Source: M55B112 sp040880545 (GTDB lineage: Bacteria > Bacteroidota > Bacteroidia > Bacteroidales > GCA-2748055). From it: a stretch of 64,000 nucleotides of DNA. The DNA lies in contig JBBDIE010000151.1 in the NCBI GenBank assembly GCA_040880545.1, positions 1-64,000 of the forward strand, in the 5' to 3' direction. The translations under genes and the position numbers were made by a program. The notes under the pieces were generated by a model that did no database searches, was not told the DNA's origin, and worked only from the letters and a program-made list of their open reading frames with translations. Positions 45,862-54,662 of this stretch are shown piece after piece (within the stretch, counting starts at the first letter, position 1; each line of letters begins with the position of its first letter).

Positions 45862-47112
45862 TTATCTGATTTTTAACGTAACAATGGTGATTACTGCCAG
45901 CAACAGTCCGATAATCCAGAAGCGGGTAACGATTTTTGCTTCAGGATATCCCAGTTTCTGGTAATGGTGATGTGCAGGTGCCATGAGAAAAATGCGCCTT
46001 CCCGTACCAAATTTCCTTTTTGTGTGTTTGAACCAACTTACCTGCAATATCACAGATACACTTTCGTACAGGTAGATACCGCAAAGAATGGGGATCAATA
46101 ACTCCTTTCTGATGACAATGGCAAAAACGGCAATAATTCCCCCCAGCGCCAGACTGCCTGTGTCTCCCATAAATATCTGGGCCGGAAATGAATTGTACCA
46201 TAGAAAACCTATGGTGGCCCCGATGAACGCTGCAGCAAAAATCACAAGTTCACCCGCATTGGGGATGTACATGATATTCAGGTAATCGGCAAAAATGGCA
46301 TTACCCGATACATAGGCCAGTATACCCAGTGTAGTACCGATAATTGCTGCGGAACCTGTGGCCAATCCATCCAGTCCATCGGATATGTTTGCCCCGTTGG
46401 AGACAGCTGTAACGATAAATATTACCACAAGCACAAAAATCAACCAGACAAGTTTGTTGGCATGCTTGCCCGAAAACCAGACAAGCCAGGTATAATTAAA
46501 TTCATTATTTTTAACAAAAGGAATGGTGGTCAATGGTGTTTTATGATCACGGACATAAAACTGGTCACCATTATCATTCGTCACAACCGGCAGATGGATA
46601 TGTTCAACGCTGTTCTCCCCTGTTACCAAAACCCGCTCCCGGATGATCGCATCATCACTCAGAAGGAATGTGATACCAACCATAAGCCCCAGGGCAACCT
46701 GTCCAAATATCTTGAACTTCCCCCGAAGTCCCTCCTTGTTTTTGCGAAATACCTTGATATAATCGTCTATAAAGCCAATAAAACCGAGCCATAGTGTGGT
46801 AATAAGCATCAGGATTACATATACGTTGTCCAGCCTTCCAAACAGCAGTACCGGAATGATAATGGAGGCGATGATGATAATGCCCCCCATGGTTGGAGTG
46901 CCCTCCTTCTGGTTCTGACCTTCAAGCCCCAATTCCCTAACAGTTTCACCAATCTGTTTTCTGCGCATAAAATTTATTATGCGCTTGCCGATGAACAGCG
47001 AAATCATCAGCGAAGTGATCACGGTCATGGCTGCCCTGAATGAGATATACTGAAACATACCTGCACCGGGCAGGTCAAAATGGTTCAGGTATTCAAACAG
47101 ATGGTATAACAT
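45862..47112 (-). CDS. mraY: Phospho-N-acetylmuramoyl-pentapeptide transferase MraY
   Basis: 416 residues with about ten membrane helices. Motifs: GTPTMGGIIII near 71-81, FIGFIDDYIKVFRKN (catalytic Asp pair), NGANISDGLDGLATG, FMGDTGSLALGGII and the PAHHHYQKLG cytoplasmic loop. It transfers phospho-MurNAc-pentapeptide to undecaprenyl phosphate to give lipid I. Compared with the ~360-residue proteobacterial enzyme it has an extra insert of about 50 residues (ERVLVTGENSVEHIHLP to WFSGKHANK), common in Bacteroidota to my knowledge. Confidence 0.97.
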   Translation of the reverse strand: MLYHLFEYLNHFDLPGAGMFQYISFRAAMTVITSLMISLFIGKRIINFMRRKQIGETVRELGLEGQNQKEGTPTMGGIIIIASIIIPVLLFGRLDNVYVILMLITTLWLGFIGFIDDYIKVFRKNKEGLRGKFKIFGQVALGLMVGITFLLSDDAIIRERVLVTGENSVEHIHLPVVTNDNGDQFYVRDHKTPLTTIPFVKNNEFNYTWLVWFSGKHANKLVWLIFVLVVIFIVTAVSNGANISDGLDGLATGSAAIIGTTLGILAYVSGNAIFADYLNIMYIPNAGELVIFAAAFIGATIGFLWYNSFPAQIFMGDTGSLALGGIIAVFAIVIRKELLIPILCGIYLYESVSVILQVSWFKHTKRKFGTGRRIFLMAPAHHHYQKLGYPEAKIVTRFWIIGLLLAVITIVTLKIR

Positions 47113-47118
47113 AGGATT

Positions 47119-48567
47119 TTACTTTAAATATTTTTTAACTATTTCCTTATCATCAAACAGGAACCGCTCCTTACCGATTACCTGGTATTTTTCATGTCCT
47201 TTCCCAGCAACCAGAATAACTGTATTGGGTCCGGCAAGCAGGCAGGCAGTTTTAATGGCCTCACCCCTGTCTGCGATTTTCAGAACATCTTTCATCCGTT
47301 CCTCTTTTATTCCCTTCGCCATCTCCTCCATGATCATGGTAGGATTTTCGGTCCTGGGATTGTCGGATGTAAGAATCACTTTGTTGCTTAAGTTGGCTGC
47401 CACGGCTCCCATTTTCGGCCTTTTACTTCTGTCCCTGTCGCCACCGGCGCCAACCACGGTAATGATTTCGCGCTTTTCACTGTTCACCTCATGGATCGTC
47501 TCCAGTACATTCAGTAGTGCATCATCCGTATGCGCATAGTCGATTATAGCTATGGCCCCCTTGTCACCCCGCAAAATTTCAAACCGGCCTTCAACCGGCC
47601 CCGCTTTGCTTATTGCTTCCAGCACCTGTATTTCATCGTGCCCGAGCAGTAGGGATACGCCATAAACTGCCAGAAAATTTGATGCATTGAATTTCCCTGT
47701 TAGCCTCACCCAAACCTCTTTCTCATTGATCTGAAGCCGCATGCCTTCAAAATGGGGTTCCTGGATGTTTCCATGGTAGTCTGCGATCCTTCCAAGACTA
47801 TAGCGATATTTGACCGCTTTACAATTCTGTATCATCACCTCACCATTTCTGTCATCTGCATTGGTCAGTGCAAATGCTTCAGCTCCCAGACTGTCGAAAA
47901 ATGATTTTTTAGCCTCCAGATACTCCCTGAAATCGTTGTGATAGTCCAGATGATCATGGGTAAGGTTCGTAAATACCCCTCCCCTGAAATGAAGTCCGTC
48001 GATACGATGTTGACTCACCGCATGGGAGGATACCTCCATAAAACAATATTCACATCCATTATCGGCCATCTCCCGGAGCCACCTGTTAATCTGCAGGGCA
48101 TCGGGTGTGGTATGCGTGGCAGGGTATTTCCTGTTATGGATGATAACTTCAATGGTGGTTAAAATACCAGCCTTGTAACCAAGACTGGTATTGACCTTAT
48201 ATAATAAGGTGGCTATGGTCGTTTTTCCATTGGTACCTGTTATTCCCACAAGGTTGATCTCCCTGGATGGGTGTTTGTACCATGCAGAGGCGATCAATGC
48301 TATCGCTCTCCGCGAATTATCTGTAACAATATACGTTGTGTTGCTTCCCTGCTCAGCTGGTTGCACTTCACAAACTATGGCCACTGCCCCGGCTGCCAAT
48401 GCTTCCCGGATATATGCATGACCGTCTGTTTCGATGCCCCTAATAGCAACAAAGAGACCCCCTGCTTTTACTTCCCTTGAATCGAAGGTTACTGCACTGA
48501 TCTCTATCCCTGTGTCGCCTGTGACACCGGTTACGGTAACATCCTGTATAAGTTTTGCCAGCTTCAT
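47119..48567 (-). CDS. murE: UDP-MurNAc-L-Ala-D-Glu:meso-diaminopimelate ligase
   Basis: 482 residues, Mur ligase family. UMP-binding N-terminal part (SAVTFDSREVKAGGLFVAI), ATP loop GITGTNGKTTIATLLYK, MEVSSHAVSQHRIDGL, NLTHDHLDYHNDF and, decisively, SDNPRTENP: the DNPR motif marks the meso-diaminopimelate-adding type. The peptidoglycan therefore likely has mDAP at position 3. Its start overlaps the ftsI stop by 4 bases. Confidence 0.97.
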   Translation of the reverse strand: MKLAKLIQDVTVTGVTGDTGIEISAVTFDSREVKAGGLFVAIRGIETDGHAYIREALAAGAVAIVCEVQPAEQGSNTTYIVTDNSRRAIALIASAWYKHPSREINLVGITGTNGKTTIATLLYKVNTSLGYKAGILTTIEVIIHNRKYPATHTTPDALQINRWLREMADNGCEYCFMEVSSHAVSQHRIDGLHFRGGVFTNLTHDHLDYHNDFREYLEAKKSFFDSLGAEAFALTNADDRNGEVMIQNCKAVKYRYSLGRIADYHGNIQEPHFEGMRLQINEKEVWVRLTGKFNASNFLAVYGVSLLLGHDEIQVLEAISKAGPVEGRFEILRGDKGAIAIIDYAHTDDALLNVLETIHEVNSEKREIITVVGAGGDRDRSKRPKMGAVAANLSNKVILTSDNPRTENPTMIMEEMAKGIKEERMKDVLKIADRGEAIKTACLLAGPNTVILVAGKGHEKYQVIGKERFLFDDKEIVKKYLK

Positions 48568-50678
48568 CCTTCCGTAATACTCATTTCAAGTTTAACCTGT
48601 TCCCCTTTTTTCAGCACCGTACCCGGCAGCGGAATCTGGTTTCTCACGGTACCCCTGCCTTTGATCTCAACATGAAGTCCCATATTTTCAAGCAGGTATA
48701 CGGCATCTTTGGCTCCCATATCCTTTACATCAGGCAGATAAAGTGTACTTATATCACTCCTGCGTAATTTCACACCATCCCCGGTACTCATGGTTTTTAC
48801 CCATTCCGATTCATGCTCTCCCGCTTCAAATGCTATCCCGAGATATTCCAGCGCCGATTCAAGTTCGGGCCTGAACCCACTTTTCGAATAAGGTGCCCCG
48901 ATGTTCGTTGCCATTTGTGCCGGGCCAGCATGCTGCATATTCAAGTCCTGTATGTAGATCCTGTCAGTGATCTCCCTGAAAATGGGTCCGGCCACCACAT
49001 TACCGTAATAGACAGTTTTAGAAGGGGAACTTACCACAACAATACATGAATACATGGGATTGTCTGAGGGGAAATAACCGGCAAAGGATGCCTGGTAATT
49101 ATCCTTGGTATATCCTCTTTTTGCATCAGCAATCTGGGATGTCCCGGTCTTTCCGGCGATGGGGTAATATGAATTACGCAGGTTTTTTGCCGAGCCGCGC
49201 TCCACCACCCCTTCCAGCATCGGTTTGATCTTTCTGAGGGTCTCATCAGAGCATATTTTATGGTTGAGAATCGACTTTTCGAAAGTATGTACAACCTTTC
49301 CGTGGTAACGGATCTCCTCAACGAACCGGGGTTTTACCATCTGTCCGTTATTTGCCACAGCATTATAGAAGGTTAAAATCTGGAGCGGTGTGAGCCTCAC
49401 CTCGTATCCGATAGATATCATGGGAAGTGAAATCTTCGACCACAAGGGATTGTCGGTATATTTGATTTCCGGGGTCCCTTCACCTTTGATTTCAATATCA
49501 AGTTTCCTGTTCAGGCCAATGCGGTAGAGCCTGTCAATGAAATCCGAAGGCTTCTCTCTGTAATTTTCATTGACCAGTTTCGAGATACCCACATTTGAAG
49601 AGTGTTCAAAAGCTTCCTGAAATGTAATTTTTCCAAGCCCTTCATCTCCGCTGTCTTCCAGCCGGTGACCGTTATAAACCACCACGCCGTTACCTACATC
49701 AACAATATCATCAGGTTCTACCAATCCATCTTCCAGCAAGGAAATTGCCGAGGCTAATTTAAACGTTGAGCCCGGTTCTGAGCTCTCTCCAATGGCATAA
49801 TTGTAATTTTCCGTATACGTGCCGTTTTCATTCCTGCCCAGGTTTGCTATGGCCCTGATTTTCCCCGACTTAACCTCCATGACAATAACAGTACCGTGGT
49901 CAGCATCATGCTTCCTGAGCTGCGTGAAGAGTGCATTTTCTGCCACATCCTGCAAGTTAATATCGATGGTGGTAACAATGTCATAACCGTCCCTGGGGTC
50001 AATTTCGTTTTTGTCGCTCACCGGCATCCAGTTACCACTGGATATTTTCTGCATCAACCTGTAACCCTGCACTCCCGACAACTCCTCATCATACGCACCC
50101 TCAATACCCACCACGCTCCCCAGGTCTCCCTGCATGGTATATCCGACAGTTCGGGCAGCCAGCAGCCCATGGGGCCTGATGCGTCGGTTCTGCTGAACAA
50201 ATATGGTCCCTCCCTGGTATCGGCCATACCTGAAGATGGGAAACTGCTTTAACTGCTGAAGCTGGTCATAGGTAACGTTTCTTTTTACCAGGTAATACCT
50301 GTTACCCTTCTCCCTTTCCCTCACCAGGTTCTGCTTGTATACAGACCAGTGCTGGTCACGGAATAATCCGGCCAACCTGATGGACAGGGAATCGATGTTT
50401 TCATCGAATATATTCCTGGTAAATGCTTCACTGCGCATATCCATTCTGACCTCAAAATAGGGGACTGAAACAGCCAGGAGCCGCCCCTCCGAAGAGTAAA
50501 TGTTGCCCCGGTTGGGCTCAATTGTTTTGTAGGAAATACTGTTCAGTTCCGACTCCTCCCACCGGTCCTTCTCCACCAGCTGCAGGTAAAACATCTTACC
50601 CAGAATCACCAGGGCAAAAGCTACCATGGCGAGGTAAACCACGCTAACACGAATCAGTATGTTCCTCTTTAACGACAT
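48564..50678 (-). CDS. ftsI: Septal peptidoglycan transpeptidase FtsI (class B PBP) with PASTA domain
   Basis: 704 residues. Membrane helix near 8-30 (IRVSVVYLAMVAFALVILGKM), PBP dimerisation domain (PNRGNIYSSEGRLLAVS), transpeptidase with S304-T-F-K (nucleophile Ser304), the second motif SSN in EHSSNVGISKL and GKTGTSQIAD. A PASTA-like domain follows at about 640-704 (YLPDVKDMGAKDAVYLLENMG), which is common for Bacteroidota FtsI but absent in E. coli. It cross-links septal peptidoglycan together with FtsW. The start codon shares one base with the ftsL stop. Confidence 0.95.
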   Translation of the reverse strand: MSLKRNILIRVSVVYLAMVAFALVILGKMFYLQLVEKDRWEESELNSISYKTIEPNRGNIYSSEGRLLAVSVPYFEVRMDMRSEAFTRNIFDENIDSLSIRLAGLFRDQHWSVYKQNLVREREKGNRYYLVKRNVTYDQLQQLKQFPIFRYGRYQGGTIFVQQNRRIRPHGLLAARTVGYTMQGDLGSVVGIEGAYDEELSGVQGYRLMQKISSGNWMPVSDKNEIDPRDGYDIVTTIDINLQDVAENALFTQLRKHDADHGTVIVMEVKSGKIRAIANLGRNENGTYTENYNYAIGESSEPGSTFKLASAISLLEDGLVEPDDIVDVGNGVVVYNGHRLEDSGDEGLGKITFQEAFEHSSNVGISKLVNENYREKPSDFIDRLYRIGLNRKLDIEIKGEGTPEIKYTDNPLWSKISLPMISIGYEVRLTPLQILTFYNAVANNGQMVKPRFVEEIRYHGKVVHTFEKSILNHKICSDETLRKIKPMLEGVVERGSAKNLRNSYYPIAGKTGTSQIADAKRGYTKDNYQASFAGYFPSDNPMYSCIVVVSSPSKTVYYGNVVAGPIFREITDRIYIQDLNMQHAGPAQMATNIGAPYSKSGFRPELESALEYLGIAFEAGEHESEWVKTMSTGDGVKLRRSDISTLYLPDVKDMGAKDAVYLLENMGLHVEIKGRGTVRNQIPLPGTVLKKGEQVKLEMSITEG

Positions 50679-51055
50679 TACTTTTCCTGCTTGAGCACTA
50701 ATTTTTTAAGTGGTTCCTTATTTTCAATAAGTCCGATCTCCTCTTCAATCACAAGCTGTTCAACCCTGCTTTGCCTGCTTACCATCATCAGATCCGATGA
50801 GGTGGAAATTGCCCGGGATCTGAGCTCCTTTACTTCGTCCTGCAGTTCATTGGTACGGATCACAAGCGTTTCTGCATGGTTCCGGTTGGCAATGATGAAG
50901 AGCGATATGATTGCCAGCATGGCAAGAAAAGGCGCCTGCCTGATTACCGATCGCTGGGTCAGTACATTCCCGTCGATCAGGCTGCGGAATGAAAAATGTT
51001 GCGTTTTTTCCTCCCGTACCTCTTCGAATTCAATATTTCTTTTCTCCATATTCAT
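50678..51055 (-). CDS. ftsL: FtsL-like cell division protein
   Basis: 125 residues: an N-terminal cytoplasmic stretch of about 43 residues, one helix (PFLAMLAIISLFIIANRNH, about 42-60) and a periplasmic coiled coil (ETLVIRTNELQDEVKELRSRAI). This topology and its place directly between rsmH and ftsI identify it as FtsL, although sequence similarity within this family is low. It would bind FtsB/FtsQ and activate FtsWI. It starts immediately after the rsmH stop. Confidence 0.85.
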   Translation of the reverse strand: MNMEKRNIEFEEVREEKTQHFSFRSLIDGNVLTQRSVIRQAPFLAMLAIISLFIIANRNHAETLVIRTNELQDEVKELRSRAISTSSDLMMVSRQSRVEQLVIEEEIGLIENKEPLKKLVLKQEK

Positions 51056-51955
51056 TCAAAGTTTCTCTGCGATCCTTAATTTAGCGCTCCTTGCCCTGCT
51101 GTTCTCCGAAATTTCCTTCTCGCCCGGAACAATCACCTTTCGATTGACAACCATCCAGCTTGTCTCCGGATTCCCGTAAAAGTCTTTCTTTACCTCACCC
51201 TCCAGGTTTCCGGACCGCATATAGTTTTTCACCAACCGGTCTTCCAGGGAATGGTAAGTAATTACTACCAACCTACCACCGTTACCCATATAATCTGATG
51301 TCTGTACCAGCATCTCCCTCAACGCATCGATCTCTTCATTAACTTCAATTCTGATGGCCTGAAACACCCTGGCCATAAATTTCGACCTGGTCTGCTGTGG
51401 TACCAGGTCCTCCAAAATCGTTTCCAGCTCAGTGGTTGTTGTTACAGGTTTTATGACCCGTGCCTCAATAATCGCCCTTACCACACGCCCTGTGTTTTTC
51501 AACTCACCGTATCTCCTGAAAATCCTGAAGAGATCATCTTCCGGATAATCATTGAGTACTTCAACTGCTGTTTTGCGGGAATTTGGGTCCATCCTCATAT
51601 CCAGCCGGCTCTCGGACCTGAATGAAAAGCCCCGCTCAGGCTGGTCGATCTGGTAGGATGAAATGCCGAGGTCAGCAAGTATTCCATCAACCTGCGGAAC
51701 TTCATAATACCGAAGAAAATTCCGCATATACCTGAAATTGGCTTTTATAAAGACCAGACGTTTGTCTTTACTGATGTTCTGTGCTGCATCAGGATCCTGG
51801 TCGAATGCAAACAGCCTTCCTTTCTTTCCTAACTTTTCAAGAACAAGGCGGGAGTGTCCCCCTCCGCCAAAAGTGAGATCCACGTAGGTCCCTTTTGACT
51901 TGATATTTAAACCTTCAATACTCTCATTCAATAACACAGGCCTGTGATAAGCCAT
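51056..51955 (-). CDS. rsmH: 16S rRNA (cytosine(1402)-N(4))-methyltransferase RsmH
   Basis: 299 residues from ATG 51955 (MAYHRPVLLNE). The frame opens 20 codons earlier, but those overlap mraZ and are not conserved family sequence. SAM-binding motif VDLTFGGGGHSRLVLEKLGKKG split as FGGGGHS and FAFDQDPDA, DGILADLGISSYQID, and YHSLEDRLVKN. It methylates C1402 of 16S rRNA. The mraZ stop and its ATG are separated by one base, so the two are translationally coupled. Confidence 0.97.
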   Translation of the reverse strand: MAYHRPVLLNESIEGLNIKSKGTYVDLTFGGGGHSRLVLEKLGKKGRLFAFDQDPDAAQNISKDKRLVFIKANFRYMRNFLRYYEVPQVDGILADLGISSYQIDQPERGFSFRSESRLDMRMDPNSRKTAVEVLNDYPEDDLFRIFRRYGELKNTGRVVRAIIEARVIKPVTTTTELETILEDLVPQQTRSKFMARVFQAIRIEVNEEIDALREMLVQTSDYMGNGGRLVVITYHSLEDRLVKNYMRSGNLEGEVKKDFYGNPETSWMVVNRKVIVPGEKEISENSRARSAKLRIAEKL

Positions 51956-51956
51956 A

Positions 51957-52421
51957 TTATTCAGTTTCACTGGATGATCCACCAAGTATTTTCTCTGCCA
52001 TGGAAGCAAAATCATCGTCTGCTGTACTTACTCCCGGATATGCATCGCCCGACCAGAGCTCAATCCTTCCGGATTGTCCTGCCAGTACAACTTCATCAGT
52101 AATTCCGGCATGATCCAGTAACCTTTTAGGAATCAGCATCCTGTTACTGGCATCCAAAATTAGTTCAGCCGTACCTGCATAAAACATGCGCAAAAATTTT
52201 GCATGCTCCTTGTTGTAAGGATTGGTCCGCTCCCGGATCATGGCATTCTGCCGTTCCCACTCTTCCATGGGATACAGGATCAGACACTTTTCAAAGACAT
52301 CACGCTTTAACACAAATCCGTCACCGGACGCATCTCTCATCTGCCGATTAAAGGCAGCAGGAAAGGAGAGCCTTCCTTTGGGATCAAGTTTTACCGTATA
52401 GTCTCCAATAAAAGTTATCAT
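51957..52421 (-). CDS. mraZ: Transcriptional regulator MraZ
   Basis: 154 residues with two SpoVT/AbrB-like MraZ repeats: YTVKLDPKGRLSFPAAFNRQ near 8-27 and ELILDASNRMLIPKRLLDHAG near 84-104. MraZ forms a ring that binds tandem TGGG-type boxes and represses the dcw operon. Those boxes are present at 52460-52494 in the leader of this gene (see that entry). First gene of the reverse division cluster. Confidence 0.97.
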   Translation of the reverse strand: MITFIGDYTVKLDPKGRLSFPAAFNRQMRDASGDGFVLKRDVFEKCLILYPMEEWERQNAMIRERTNPYNKEHAKFLRMFYAGTAELILDASNRMLIPKRLLDHAGITDEVVLAGQSGRIELWSGDAYPGVSTADDDFASMAEKILGGSSSETE

Positions 52422-52459
52422 ACCGCTATATCCATTAAAAGGTAAAATTAAAGAATTTT

Positions 52460-52494
52460 TCCCATTTCATACCATTTTGCCCCACTTTTTCCCA
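52460..52494 (-). promoter_or_regulatory. MraZ operator: four boxes at exact 10-bp steps
   Basis: On the + strand CCCA stands at 52461, ACCA at 52471, CCCA at 52481 and CCCA at 52491; the reverse strand thus reads TGGG-N6-TGGG-N6-TGGT-N6-TGGG. Two of the boxes are GTGGG. This is the direct-repeat array known to be bound by MraZ in other bacteria (TGGGN separated by 5 bases). It lies 39-73 bases upstream of the mraZ ATG. Confidence 0.88.
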
Positions 52495-52533
52495 CTTTGT
52501 TAATAACTTTTGGTTCATTGAGTTGAATCATAG

Positions 52534-52541
52534 CAAACATA
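52534..52541 (-). promoter_or_regulatory. Putative -7 box of the mraZ operon
   Basis: Reverse strand TATGTTTG, an exact TAnnTTTG box, upstream of the MraZ boxes; transcription would start near 52528 and the operator would lie in the leader. No convincing -33 box is seen. Confidence 0.45.
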
Positions 52542-52581
52542 AGCGATGGATGATTATAGTCCATTTCCGGGATTTTTTTAA

Positions 52582-52589
52582 TATTTTTG
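52582..52589 (+). promoter_or_regulatory. Putative -7 box of the glsA-like gene
   Basis: TATTTTTG matches TAnnTTTG, 25 bases before the ATG at 52615. It is flanked by an inverted repeat TTCCGGG (52565-52571) / CCCGGAA (52593-52599). The promoter is divergent from that of mraZ, about 40 bases away. Confidence 0.42.
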
Positions 52590-52614
52590 CAACCCGGAAC
52601 CATGCCGCAGACAC

Positions 52615-53478
52615 ATGACAGACGATAACACCAACAAAGCATACAAACCCATTGATATCAAACAGCTGTTTCGCGAAAAGAACCCGCGGATGGCCCGGTT
52701 GATTCCCGGGTTCATATACCGTTACCTACACAAGGCGCTGGTGCTCGATGAGATCAATGAGATTTTAAGATTACACGGGCATAAAAAGAATTTTGAATTT
52801 GCTGATGCAGTTGTTGGCCTGTTCAATGTAACGGTTGAACTGGCTGGGGAAGAGAACCTTCCCAGTGGGGGACCGTTCATATTTGTTGCCAATCACCCGC
52901 TTGGCGGATTTGACGGCATCTTACTGATACAGCAGATTGGAGAGCGGTACGATCGGAAGTACCGCGTACTTGTTAATGATATTCTGTTGAATATTAAGAA
53001 CATGGATGGTATCTTTGTACCCATAAACAAACATGGGACCCAGGCCATGGAAAATGTAAGGCTCATAGAAGAGATTTTTAAGTCTGATCAACATGTGATG
53101 ACCTTCCCCTCAGGATTGGTTTCAAGGAGAATAAAGGGGGTAATTAAAGATACAGAATGGATGAAAAGCTTTGTTTCCAAGGCGGTAACCCATAAGCGGG
53201 ATGTTGTTCCCATACATATTACGGGTCGATGTTCCAATTTCTTTTACAATGTAGCCCGTCTCAGGACATTCCTGGGAATTAAGGCTAACCTGGAGATGTT
53301 CTATCTCCCCAGGGAGACATTCAGACATAAAAATTCACACTATAAGATAACCATTGGTAAACCAATTAGTTACAAGAATTTTGACAAACGACACAAACCT
53401 GCTGAATGGACAGCACAAGTGAAAGAACATTGCTATACACTGGCAGATGACCCAAACAGCACATTTGTTGCTAAATAA
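52615..53478 (+). CDS. glsA: Lysophospholipid/aminolipid O-acyltransferase, likely GlsA
   Basis: 287 residues of the PlsC-like acyltransferase family. The catalytic block is FVANHPLGGFDGILL with His followed by Asp after five residues (HX5D; HX4D in classic PlsC), and FPSGLVSR matches the phosphate/acyl-acceptor motif of the family. A GNAT-type N-acyltransferase gene follows at 53640; this pair corresponds to the two enzymes that make glycine lipids in Bacteroides (GlsB N-acylates glycine, GlsA O-acylates the product). Assignment as GlsA is by family and neighbourhood. An ornithine-lipid-type acyltransferase is an alternative. Confidence 0.8.
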   Translation: MTDDNTNKAYKPIDIKQLFREKNPRMARLIPGFIYRYLHKALVLDEINEILRLHGHKKNFEFADAVVGLFNVTVELAGEENLPSGGPFIFVANHPLGGFDGILLIQQIGERYDRKYRVLVNDILLNIKNMDGIFVPINKHGTQAMENVRLIEEIFKSDQHVMTFPSGLVSRRIKGVIKDTEWMKSFVSKAVTHKRDVVPIHITGRCSNFFYNVARLRTFLGIKANLEMFYLPRETFRHKNSHYKITIGKPISYKNFDKRHKPAEWTAQVKEHCYTLADDPNSTFVAK

Positions 53479-53618
53479 AGTCTGTCAATAAAGTAGAGTG
53501 GCTGGATTATAAAGTTCGGGATCAAGGCTTGCGAAGTCGGGAAATACGCAGTTTACTTGCGTAAATGAACAATTTTCCGACAAGCATAACGCAGATATCG
53601 GACATTATGGACAGACAC
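53479..53618. mobile_element. Small fold-back (MITE-like) element, copy 1
   Basis: A ~140-base segment starting right after the glsA stop. Imperfect terminal inverted repeats: GTCTGTCAATAAAGT (53480-53494) against ACATTATGGACAGAC (53602-53616), 13 of 15 positions complementary. Inside is a nested stem: GTCGGGAAA (53536-53544) with TTTTCCGAC (53573-53581), and TACGCA (53545-53550) with TGCGTA (53558-53563). About 32 bases of its right end recur at 58947-58978. No coding capacity. Could also be a REP-type repeat or a structured RNA. Confidence 0.6.
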
Positions 53619-53639
53619 TAAATAATCAAAACCGAGCTC

Positions 53640-54662
53640 ATGAACATGCAACGTATTATTCCGGCACTTGAAAAAGATCTTTTGCTCTCAGAACTTACCG
53701 AGGATAAATTTATCAGAAAGACCAACAAGGGAGGAAATCTGCTCTACATCGTGAACCATGAAGACTCACCAAATCTGCTGCGTGAAATCGGCCGGCTCAG
53801 AGAAGTGGCATTTCGTTCCGCAGGTGGAGGTACCGGCAAAGATTGTGATCTGGACGCTTATGATTCAGGAGAAAACAGCTATCAGCAGTTGATTGTCTGG
53901 GACCCGGATCAACAGGAGATTCTTGGTGGTTACAGGTTCCTGATTTGTAATGAGCAAATCTGTTGTGAAAATGGTGAGGTAAAACTGGCTACGGCCAAAC
54001 TATTCAATTTTTCCGAAGATTTTAAGAAGGATTATCTGCCACACATGATTGAACTGGGACGGTCATTTGTCCAGCCCATGTATCAATCCACCAATCTTCG
54101 CAGGAAAGGGTTGTACGCTTTGGACAATCTTTGGGACGGACTGGGAACACTGGTGATGGATTATCCTGAAATAAAATACTTCTTTGGCAAAGTAACCATG
54201 TACCTGCACTACCACCAAGAGGCCCGGGATATGATCCTGTTTTTCCTGAACAAACATTTTCCGGATACAGACAAACTCGTGGTTCCAAAAGAGCCCTTAC
54301 GCGTATTGATGAAACAGGAACAGCTAAATAAAATTTTCTCGGGTTCTGATTACATGGAAGACTATAAAATTCTTTCCAAACAGGTTCGTGCGGTGGGAGA
54401 AACAATTCCTCCCCTGATCAATGCTTACATGAGTCTTTCACCCTCCATGAGATCATTCGGAACAGTTATGAACCATAGTTTTGGGGAGGTTGAGGAGACA
54501 GGCATCATGATTACGGTGAATGATCTGTATAAAAGCAAGGTGGAAAGGCACCTGTCCAATTACGTCCCAAAGCACCTGAGAAGGATCCAGAACCTGAATA
54601 TAAGGAATACCAAGTTAAATGACTTGTTTAACAGGTTCAGGTTCAATAGGCACGAGAGTTGA
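53640..54662 (+). CDS. glsB: GNAT-type N-acyltransferase, likely GlsB (haemolysin-like)
   Basis: 340 residues. The N-terminal half has the Acetyltransf_5/OlsB-like fold: EIGRLREVAFRSAGGGTGKDCDLD split around RLREVAFR, LIVWDPDQQEILGGYRF (substrate/CoA strand) and MIELGRSFVQPMYQ. Such proteins transfer a 3-hydroxyacyl group from acyl-ACP to an amino acid; in Bacteroides the homologue makes N-acyl glycine. The old annotation 'haemolysin' is not meaningful. It is 161 bases downstream of glsA with a fold-back element between. Its 3' end overlaps the convergent gene at 54643 by 20 bases. Confidence 0.8.
   Translation: MNMQRIIPALEKDLLLSELTEDKFIRKTNKGGNLLYIVNHEDSPNLLREIGRLREVAFRSAGGGTGKDCDLDAYDSGENSYQQLIVWDPDQQEILGGYRFLICNEQICCENGEVKLATAKLFNFSEDFKKDYLPHMIELGRSFVQPMYQSTNLRRKGLYALDNLWDGLGTLVMDYPEIKYFFGKVTMYLHYHQEARDMILFFLNKHFPDTDKLVVPKEPLRVLMKQEQLNKIFSGSDYMEDYKILSKQVRAVGETIPPLINAYMSLSPSMRSFGTVMNHSFGEVEETGIMITVNDLYKSKVERHLSNYVPKHLRRIQNLNIRNTKLNDLFNRFRFNRHES

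Noticed and set aside
52565..52599. Hairpin TTCCGGG/CCCGGAA as a terminator
   Set aside because: The loop is 21 bases, no T tract follows and it covers a likely -7 box, so an operator or chance repeat is more likely.
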